DNA from: Hemileia vastatrix
Taxonomy: Eukaryota > Basidiomycota > Pucciniomycetes > Pucciniales > Zaghouaniaceae
Direction: 5' to 3'
NCBI GenBank assembly: GCA_030280995.1
Contig: JASXTE010000014.1
Coordinates: forward strand, 29,453,150-29,517,149
DNA: 64,000 nucleotides
The notes beneath the pieces were generated by a model. The model saw only the letters and a list, made by a program, of their open reading frames with translations. It was not told the origin of the DNA and did no database searches. Both the position numbers and the translations under genes were made by a program. Below are positions 55,964-64,000 of this stretch, piece after piece. Position 1 is the stretch's first letter. Each line of letters opens with the position of its first letter.

Positions 55964-58900
55964 CTACTTTTTTGACCATTTATCATAACACCAAAAAAAA
56001 TTAAGCCCAGATTTTAAATAAGAATTTTCAATTTTAGGATCCACAATGTCATATAAGCAAACTAAAATGAAATTTTGACCTGAAAATGTTGTTGACTGCC
56101 ACATCTTCAATATAACCCCAACAACATTTCCTTTTGATGAATTTACCTCAACATTGCCATTTCCTTGATTTGCTGAATATAATGAGTAGTTTTTTCCATC
56201 CAGTAACAAGTTATCTACTTCAATAATTTGAGGTGATAGAATTTGAGATGAAACAGATGGTTGATTTTTTGTAAAAATACTGGAAAATATTTTTTTACCA
56301 TCAATCATGTTGAGATACTCTATCCACAATTCATAGTCTTCACACAGTAGTTGAGATGATTTTGAGGGAATTTTTCTTTTCTCTGAAGTGAAGACATTTT
56401 TCATTTCATTCTCAAATTGATCATTAGTTCTGTCCATTAATGATTGAAGCTGACCGGTCAAAATAAACCTTTTCATAATGGTCTTGTCCATTTGATCTTT
56501 AAAAAAATGAAATTAATAAAGTTAAGTAGCTTTAATTAAGGAAAACATACATGTTTTCTTATTGGTTAGAATGGAGCTTAACATTCCATTTATACGCTCG
56601 TGGGCCCATGCTGCAGTTGATGGTTCTGGCCCAAATCTTCTCAGAACTTCAGGAAAATGTTGTGCTAAGTGGATGTTTGGGTTTATATTGATATCTGGCC
56701 AAAATTCCTTAAGACACTTCATATAATCTTTTAACTGACCTTGAAGAGATGAAATTTGAGCTTCATGTATCTCCAAGGAAGTCAGAATATTGATTATTGA
56801 AACCAGCAGTGAAAGAAATTTAATCAACTTCTTCTCTTGTGCATCAGAATTTTCAATAGCCCAAACTGGTATCAAAGCTGCCACATAGTAAATTTTACAT
56901 AGTACAAACCATTCAGCAGCTTTAAGATTTGTACCAGCCTCTCCTAGACTACTAGGAACACGGGTTAGCCATGAAGGGGTCTTAGTATTGCGGATACAGG
57001 TTTGAACAATTAACAATTCACTCGATCGTAGACACAAATTATCTGTTGATGCATCTGGGTTTTGTGCTGGTTTCAAAGTGACTTTGGGTCTTGATAAATC
57101 TGAATATTTCTGAAAGGTGTGATCTACAAAAATATTTTGAGATACAATTTTCATCTAATAATAGCTCATTTTAACTTACTTGAACTGGAAAAATTGGATC
57201 TAGAATCATTTTCATCCAAACAGATATCTTTAGGAAGTTGATTGTGACTTTTTGATGGACCAGCTGTTTTTACTTTCTTGACCTGCTCATGAAAACTATC
57301 TTGATGAGAAGGTTTACGTTTAAAAAATTTTCGCGGAGGTAGAAGTACACAAACAGAACTTTTTGATTTATTAGATTTTCTCGAAGGTTGAGAGGATGAA
57401 TGAGGGTAAGAAGGAGACTTTGATTTTTTCTTTTCAGTTGAAAACCAATATATGAAATTACTAGAGGCACTAGAAAATGAATTTTGGCTTGATATGGAAG
57501 GATTTGGATCGAAATCATTAAAGCCTCTTTTTGATCTATTTTTCTTTTGTTTTTGAATTCTTTCTCCAGCCACATGTATCTGAAGGTACATTTTGCTGAA
57601 GTCCTTTGCCATTCCAAGGAGTAAGCAGTGCATAAACTCAATTCCAACAAATGAAATTGGTTTCCAATATGGAAGCTGAAGAAGTGATGAATATCATAAA
57701 CCTTTACTCTCCAAGATTTCTTTCCTTTCTTGTGCACTGGAAGCAGTTTTCCATTTGAGAGCGTATGTGCAATGGTGATAATCAGTCCAAGAAAGAAATT
57801 CAGAAGGAGTTTTGCCAGATTTCAGTTCCTCCTTTGAAATGTAGCAAAAATGGCATGGGATGTTAGAGCTATAGCTCGAAAATCCTGAAAGCTTCTGGAT
57901 AGCTGGAAGATCGCCAATCAAAGGAAATATCGCTGCATGGATTAACTGTCCATTTGGGTGATTATAAGTCTTGAAGAAAAAACATCCTTTCCACAAGGCA
58001 AGAAGTTCATCCAAAAGTGGTGTAATAACGTGATTACAATGGTCCAAACTGGGTTCATGAGGCCCAGTTGTAATTCTGGCCAAAAAGACATGTTGCTTTT
58101 TATATTGTAAATGAGGTGGGAGATTGAGACAAATCAGTATGATTGAACCAAATGATACCTTATTATGACCACCAATTTTGTTCCCAAATGGATTAAACCA
58201 ATCCATATACAAACTAAAAACCAAATTCCCACTTTTTTTTGTAAAATAACCTCCACTAGAATCTTTAAATTCTTTCCACACTGACCCATCCCATACGTCA
58301 CACATTTTTCCATGTGTCTGCCGTGGTCTTCTCAAAGAAGTGTCAAGATCATCCTCAAATCCAGGAAAAAGTAGAAGACGTGCAAGCCAAGATTTAAGGG
58401 ACTGAGTTGTATAAGTTTGTGCTGGTAAGGATTTATTATTTTTCACTTTGAACAAGGGGTAGTTGCATATCAACAAATCTTCATCCTTCTTAGGAATGGG
58501 ATTTAGTAGAAGTTGTTTGCAGTGACTATGATCATAGTTGTACTCATTGACTGATTTGAAAGGTTGATGAAAGCAATTCGGACAACAGAGTAACGTTTTT
58601 AAAGGGGCTTCAAGATTAAGTCTCTGGATAATAGTGTATATATTGTGCGGAAGTAATTGAGATTCTCGTTCAAAACTAGCAGGATTTCCAAAACTTCTGG
58701 AAATTAGTTGAATTTTGAAAAATTCAGCTTTAATTCTTATTTCAATTTGGTCCCTAGATAGGTTTTGTACCAAGTGGCCATGAGCGATTTCAATGAGGGT
58801 AAAGAAAATATAAGGTGAGAGATGGGCAAGAGCAGGTGGAGAAAAATCAGAGGAATCAACACGTGTGAAATTCAAGTTTGACGAACTAGATGATTTTGAG

Positions 58901-59327
58901 ATATTAGATTCTCTTAAAATAGGGGTAGTTGAGTCGGTATTCAAAGTATCAGGTGTTAAAATGGGTTGGTGGGTTGGCTATGATGATAAAAATTATTTTG
59001 GTGGTTAGAAATGATATAAAATTAGAGAATAATTCAATTGCATACCTCTTCTGAGAGGGGGATTCTTTGTTGTGAAGTGCTGGCAATTGGACCTGAACTC
59101 AAAGTTACTTCAGGATGGGAGGTTGAAGGAAGAGAGGATTGTTTGTTGGAAATTGTTGGTGATTGTCTTTCTTGATTTTTTTTAAAGAGTAAAATTTTTT
59201 GTTGATGTTTATAAAATGTTGTAGAAGACATTGAAACACCTCTTTCAATTTCACCATTAGGATTAGTAAATGTCTTTGTATCACAGCCAAGTTCAGAGCA
59301 AATGCAAATCTTGTACTTAGTTGGCAT
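55964..59327 (-). pseudogene. Plavaka (CACTA-like) transposase, one stop codon
   Basis: Four exons in one consistent frame: 59327-59046, 58977-57180, 57123-56551, 56496-55964; introns 68, 56 and 54 bp with GTATGC/GTAAGT/GTATGT donors and AG acceptors. Total 1061 codons. The N-terminus has a small Cys-rich patch (CICSELGC); the core has DWFNPFG (first acidic residue), GDLPAIQKLSGFSS, the zinc pair CHFC, FMHCLLLG and AWAHERINGML, all typical of the Plavaka/Tnp2 family of DDE transposases. A Ser/Lys-rich insert lies at 57.5-57.2 kb. The single defect is TGA at 57694-57696, in a position where Arg (CGA) is likely. It cuts CACTA-type ends and could mobilise the MITEs here. Confidence 0.8.
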
Positions 59328-59429
59328 TTTTAAATGGCTTATAAAAATATAATACTTAGGATGGTAGTGATAGAGGAACAAGGGGGAAATTAAATTTGAT
59401 GTATTCCATGCCAAAATATGTATCATAAC

Positions 59430-59972
59430 TGATTATTCAATTTGAATAATATACTAAATTGAATTAATTTTTTTTCAACTTTCATGGGTTTAATATTAAA
59501 GGTGTAGGAGCATGAAATTGCATGAACTGCATGGTAGAAGATACAGATACAAGTAAAAAATTCTGTACCATAATCAATCAGGGATATTGAACATACATGT
59601 ATAAGAAATGGTTGACAAGATACTAAACTTTTTTCATTTAAAAATTAGAGTACTTTTTGTTGTACTGCATGTTTCTCTGAGTATTTTGGTCAATGAAAAA
59701 AGGAAGTATAATTTAAAGTTTAAAGACTGTAATTTATATTGTTAGGAAAATGAAAAAGGAAAATTTTGTTCAAAAATCATATTTGTATATTCAGCTTAAC
59801 CATAGATAATGAAACATATAATTTATTTCTAAAATCACGTTTATGGAGTGAATAGAATTTAAATGAAAGAAGTTATGAATTTAAAATGATATTTAAGCAA
59901 TGACATGTCAAAACTTAAAAATTATACCATTCAAAGGTAATCTTTCAGGTGAAATTATGAAAAATGATATTA
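59430..59972. other. Upstream flank of the Plavaka gene
   Basis: AT-rich, no gene and no clear transposon terminus. Confidence 0.4.
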
Positions 59973-60283
59973 GGGGGTGTCAGTTCTGGAAAATCCGCAC
60001 TTAAATAAGTGCGGATTTCCAAAACACACTAGCCCCAATACTGGTGGATTTCAAAATGAAATAAGTCACTTATTTCACTCAAATCCGCACTTTCTCAACC
60101 AAAAGTGCTGATTTCACCATCAAGTCCCATTTCACTGATTTGTCAGCATCATCCCATTCATATGCAGCACTCCACAGCATAACACTTCATAACTCAAAAA
60201 ATTGTACATCATTTACATTTTCATATCATATCATATAAGGGTCATCCCTTCCTCACTTTCAAATCGTGATAAATTACATAAAG

Positions 60284-60960
60284 CAATGACTTTCATGGCT
60301 CTTGAACTGCTCTTGGACTCTGATTGCGATTATGATTCTGATCTACAAGAATATTTTGTCTTCTTATTAAAAATGGCCACGAAACGTTACCTTCTTCCCA
60401 GAAAGCCTCAAGTACACCATCCAAACACTTCTTAAACTATCTACACCCAGTTTTAGACAGCTGTTCAGGACTTCTCAGGAATTTTTCCTTAAATTGCTTG
60501 AGCTTATTCAGGATCATCCCATATTTCACAATAATTCTCAAAAAGAACTACAACATCCTTCAATTCAATTGGCCATCACACTATGTCATTTGGGTTCAAA
60601 TGGTAATGGAGCCGCTTTGAAACGTTTAGAAAATGTCTTTGATTTAGGGTATGGTTCAGTTAACACTTATACCAAATGATGTATCACTGCCATAAACTCC
60701 TTGTAATCTCAACTTCTCACCTGGCCAACAAAAGAAGAGCGACTTGAATCATCTCAGGTTATGCAAGCAGAGGGCTTCCCAGGATGTATTGGTTTTGTTG
60801 ATGGTACTGCTATTCCTTTGAGCCAGAAACCTGCTCAAGGTGGAAACAATTACTTTCACATTCTCGTCAAAAATTTTCACCAAAATATTTACAAGTCAAA
60901 AAAATTCTATATCTGTTTTAAAAAATTGGCAATACTCTCCCCTGCATTTTATTGAAGCAA
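60284..60960 (+). pseudogene. HARBI1-like (PIF/Harbinger) transposase relic
   Basis: The reading runs LLLDSDCDYDSDLQEY, MATKRYLLPRKP, then after a frame change HPSIQLAITLCHLGSNG, LENVFDLGYGSVNTYTK, and EGFPGCIGFVDGTAIPLSQKP, the hallmark of the DDE_Tnp_4 domain around its first catalytic Asp (FVDGT). Stops at 60433-60435, 60677-60679 (TGA) and in the following segment, and the gene breaks off just after the first Asp; the other two acidic residues are absent. Nonfunctional. Confidence 0.65.
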
Positions 60961-61075
60961 GGGATGGATATCACCAAAATTTTTCTAAGTCATCAATTTC
61001 ACATGTCAGATTTGAAAATTTTGCAATACCCCCCCCCTGCATTTTATTGAAGTAAGTGGTGGAAGTCATCTAAAT
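60915..61075. repeat. Tandem duplication of about 108 bp in copy 2
   Basis: Two units share caatac-tcccc/cccccc, cctgcattttattgaag and aaatttt. The counterpart in copy 1 is 33840-33900. It replaces the missing end of the transposase gene. Confidence 0.55.
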
Positions 61076-61362
61076 TTAATAGAATTAAGTAAATTATTAA
61101 ATAAATATATAATATATATCAATTTCCCTAGTTTAAAGTAATGACAATCCCTCAAGCCAAAATGCAGACCAAGTCTAGAAACAAAAGTTTGGGACTTTCC
61201 ACAGGTATAGGCTAGAGGAACCCCATGAAACAAATAAATGTTATCATGATTACCATTTATACAACACAAGGTCTTTGGCCCATTACTTTTGTTGAGGAAA
61301 TTGATACATAAAAAATATTTATTAAAAATTTACAAAAAAATATAAAATTTTCGATGACAACT

Positions 61363-61983
61363 CTAATCCCCATAATTTTTGGATCTAAATAAAGTTTTTT
61401 TAAATCGATTAACTTTACCTTCTTTCTTTACCTTATTGATTCTTTGAATCAACTTATGACTGATTTGAAATGAGCAACCAAAATGTGTTAAATATTGACA
61501 GGATTCCAAACCAGGAGGAGCTTTGGTTGTTTGATGATTATCCTTAGAAGAATTCCAAATGGTTTTGATGATACCATTTCCCAAACCAAAATCAATGATG
61601 CACTGGTGGTCTGGAAAATATAAACCATGTCATTTGATTTTAGCTGGAGATGGTATTGGTTGGCCAGTAATTGTTTTGATATATGAGAATATACCAAAAG
61701 TAAGAAAATTGGTGTCATTGGTATCGGTGTGAATTTTATTGTGAAATCCAGAATGAGTGATAATAACATTAGAAAATAAAAGATATTCCTGGCTGATATA
61801 TTCCCATTTGGAGTCACACCAATTCAGTATTCCAACTTTGGTTTCAAGTTCATGATTTTTTTCAAATGCTTTATTACAGTGCTTTTTGAGTCGAAGAGCA
61901 AGAAAAGAGTTAAAGGAAGGTAGAGTGTCCCATAAGCAAAAATCTTCATCTTTTTGAGCTTTAGTGATATTCTTGAGCAACAA
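61363..61983 (-). pseudogene. Tet-like 2-oxoglutarate/Fe(II) dioxygenase (copy 2)
   Basis: One minus-strand frame of 207 codons from 61983 to 61363, broken only by TGA at 61630-61632. Motifs in order: YLLFSNVIITHSGF, the iron ligands HTD (in NKIHTDTND), GIFSYIKTITG, LYFPDHQCIIDFG, and distal His in KDNHQTTKAPPG, followed by a basic tail. The HxD...H arrangement and the FPDH/IDFG segment fit the fungal Tet/JBP-like family, which oxidises 5-methylcytosine and is known to be carried by fungal transposons. The N-terminus may have further exons to the right (donors at 62.58 and 62.95 kb). Orientation is opposite to the transposase relic. Confidence 0.6.
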
Positions 61984-61984
61984 A

Positions 61985-63395
61985 TATATGCCTATATAAT
62001 TGAAATTCCTAGATAATAATCATATAAGAGTTTCAGAATCCTTATCCTCTAAATATGCAATATAAAAATGTGAAATAAGACAAGTGGAATTTGGAAAAAA
62101 GGCTCAACTTCAAAGGTCAAAATCTCAGCAACCACTGAACCTAATTCAAACCTGTTTGAGGGAAATGAAAGGTATGCTTTAGTAGAATCTTCAGTTAAAG
62201 GACATGTGATTTAAATAAACCTAACCCTAATTTGTTACATAAAAAAATGAAATAAAAATTTAAATTGGGAAAAAAAAGGCTCAACTTTAACGGTCAATAT
62301 CTCAGCAACCACTGAATCAAATTCAAATCTGTTTGTGGGAAATGAAAGATAGCTTTCAGGAGAATCTTTAGTAAAAAGAACATTAGATTTGAATAAACTT
62401 AACCCTAATTCCGAGTCTGATTTTCAAAATTTTACAAAAACTTGAAAAGTGGTAATGAAGATGAGATCAAAAGGAGTTTTATAAGTTCACTTTTATCCAG
62501 ATAAGAGTCATACATATATTTAAGTATGAACTTTTCATAAAAGGAATGAGATATCATATAGGCATGAAAAAAAGGAGATGAAACTTACCTTGATTGAAAA
62601 GTAGGAAAAATAGAGTGAGAAAGATTGATGTTGGAATTGTGGGGAAATTGAATATGGAGTAAGTGAAATGCATAAAGAATGTGCAATGTATGTGTTTCAA
62701 TGAAATGGAGCCAAAAAAAAGTGAAATAAGGGAAAGGGGGATAATGACCATGCCAAGGAGGGATGAAGAGTAGGGTGATTGAGCTAAAAAAGAAAGTAAA
62801 GAGGGAGAGAAAAAAAAGGTTAATTATACCATTGAAATCCAAAATAACCACTTACAAAAAAAATTTAGATAAAAAAAATAAAATAAACAGAAAAAAACAA
62901 AAAAAATTATAATTAGTAATCAAAAAATCAAAAAAAAAAAGAATAAAGTGACTTACCTGGAGAGATGAGATGACAAAATGAATGAAACCAAATTATTTGA
63001 GGGATGTTGGAGGAGAATAGGAAAAGGATATGAGGGATGAATGAAAAAAAAAATCACTGACAAAATATGTGATTTCAGAAAATATGTGATTTCATGTTGA
63101 GCTGGTGAAAGAAAACCAATGAGCCATCCAAAAAAAAAAATTTCACTGTAAATTCCAAAAAAAAATGAATATGCAACAAACCAAAATACCAACCCAAGTG
63201 AATGAAGTACACAAAGAGGACATTTGGAGAGTACAAAATGATATGGGAAAGAAAGGGATGATGTGGCCAACATGTGGTTTTGAAAAAAAAATCACGAAAA
63301 AAGTGCTGATTTGAGGTCAGAACTGACACCCATTTTTGAAATAAGTGACTTTTTTGCAAAATTTAAGAGCTGATTTGTAAGTGCTGATTTGGTTT
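61985..63395. repeat. Conserved tail of the Tet element, copy 2
   Basis: Matches 43.7-45.0 kb. Two tandem units of about 180 bp at about 62085 and 62265. Minus-strand donor-like AGGTAAGT at about 62582-62589 and CAGGTAAGT at about 62951-62959 are kept in both copies. Open frames here are T/F-rich and arise from composition. Confidence 0.55.
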
Positions 63396-63443
63396 GAAAT
63401 CCGCACTTAAGTTAAGTGCGGATTTGCCAGAACTGACACCCCC

Positions 63444-63608
63444 TATTCAGTGTTTTTTTTAAAAAAATTTTCATCATTCAAGGAATTCTTGTGAATGGAT
63501 AAAATTAAAAATTGCAAAATTCATTAATACAGTGAAATAATTTTTCTTGTTGCTATTGAATGTACACATATTTTAAAATAAATAAGGTTATAAATAATAG
63601 AATAAATA
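63444..63608. other. Spacer
   Basis: Short AT-rich stretch between the TIR element and the last gene fragment. Confidence 0.4.
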
Positions 63609-64000
63609 TTATAATAAATGTAAAAGAGAGGGTATTTTAAAGGATCGATTCCTGCATAGCAATAAAAGCTGTGATGTAGCTAATGAATCAGTATTATAGC
63701 AACACAGTGGAAGATTACTTGGACAAGATGATGTTTCTGACATAATGGATGATTCTTTTCTAAGTGAAACAACATGTTTATACAAAGATTTACATTTTCT
63801 GGTTCCTCTTAACTTATTCAAAGTAATCTGATCAATCTGGGAATAAAAATTGGAAAGTTCATCTGATCGCCATTTCAATTTTCTCTTCCAAGTATTTCCT
63901 TCCTCATCCTGCTCAGTGTCAGAGTGATAATTTGGGTTATCAAATAAGAAGAGATATTCTTGATCCAGTACAGATATCGCAGTATGGAGCCAAGATTTTT
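63609..64000 (-). pseudogene. Probable KDZ-type transposase C-terminus, partial
   Basis: The minus-strand frame enters from beyond the window edge (WLHTAISVLDQEYLFLF...), with KWRSDELSNFYSQIDQITL, then a basic segment and SNLPLCCYNTDSLATS near the end at about 63609. The WRSDEL...ID and LP..CY patterns resemble the C-termini of the large KDZ (Kyakuja-Dileera-Zisupton) transposases of rusts, from memory of that family. The catalytic core would be outside the window, so the call is tentative. Confidence 0.4.

Larger units (their letters stand above)
59973..63443. mobile_element. Tet-dioxygenase TIR element, copy 2
   Basis: 48-bp terminal inverted repeats at 59973-60020 and 63396-63443 (GGGGGTGTCAGTTCTGG...), flanked by TA on each side. 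Inside each repeat is a 13-14 bp palindrome (AAATCCGCACTTA-aa-TAAGTGCGGATTT). Contents: HARBI1-like relic (plus), Tet-like dioxygenase (minus), and a tail shared with copy 1. The target duplication is TA only, or TTA versus TAT if three bases are counted, so the superfamily is not settled by it. Confidence 0.75.

Overview
The window looks like a transposon-filled stretch of a basidiomycete genome, most likely a rust fungus (Pucciniales). The reasons are a very AT-rich background, short 54-85 nt spliceosomal introns, Ty3/gypsy elements of fungal type, a Plavaka (CACTA-like) transposase, HARBI1-like transposase relics, Tet-like dioxygenase genes carried by DNA transposons, and one ordinary fungal gene (a CLASP/STU1 homologue). 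Species is inferred and cannot be fixed from sequence alone.

Layout. 1-2030: AT-rich sequence with an unrecognised minus-strand fragment and the start of a second Plavaka-like gene, cut off by an LTR. 2031-23242: Ty3 element B (1.13-kb LTRs, chromodomain integrase), whose 5' leader is split by the complete Ty3 element A (3242-15313). 23243-30293: element D, a decayed relative of A with a 5-kb 3' region. 30294-32933: LTR fragment F1, a purine-rich tract and a HARBI1 fragment. 32936-45626: a two-gene DNA transposon (Myb/SANT-like plus Tet-like dioxygenase) interrupted by a CACTA-type MITE, itself interrupted by Ty3 element E (minus strand, a relative of B). 45.6-47.0 kb: transposon ends. 47031-50122: the STU1/CLASP gene, the only clear host gene. 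50.4-52.0 kb: LTR fragment F2 and unassigned DNA. 52046-55640: element C, an A-family relic hit by a MITE and by a solo LTR. 55964-59327: Plavaka transposase with four exons and one nonsense codon. 59973-63443: a TIR-bounded element holding a HARBI1-like relic and a Tet-like dioxygenase. 63.6-64.0 kb: probable C-terminus of a KDZ-type transposase.

Most unusual signal. Elements A and D carry about 38 copies of a tiny hairpin: a 4-5 bp stem, a 6-nt C/A-rich loop, then a conserved TAAACTGG-like tail. The stems change together (CCTC/GAGG, GGTC/GACC, AGTC/GACT, with G-T wobbles), which is compensatory covariation. Three further paired structures recur in their 3' regions. Elements B and E carry a different set of mini-hairpins in their leaders with an AACTG-type flank. 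The copies lie in noncoding DNA and, in frame, inside pol. I know of no named family that matches. Other notable points are an overlapping second reading frame in gag conserved between B and E, a pair of antisense Zn2Cys6-type genes in the 3' region of D, and Tet-like dioxygenases inside TIR elements.

How the parts relate. Almost everything is selfish DNA, layered by successive insertions that target-site duplications allow to be ordered: MITE into the Tet element (TTA), E into that MITE (CTCAC), A into B (CCGC), a MITE into C (AAG), and a solo LTR into C (CTTTG). All retroelement polyproteins have stops or frameshifts; B is the least damaged.
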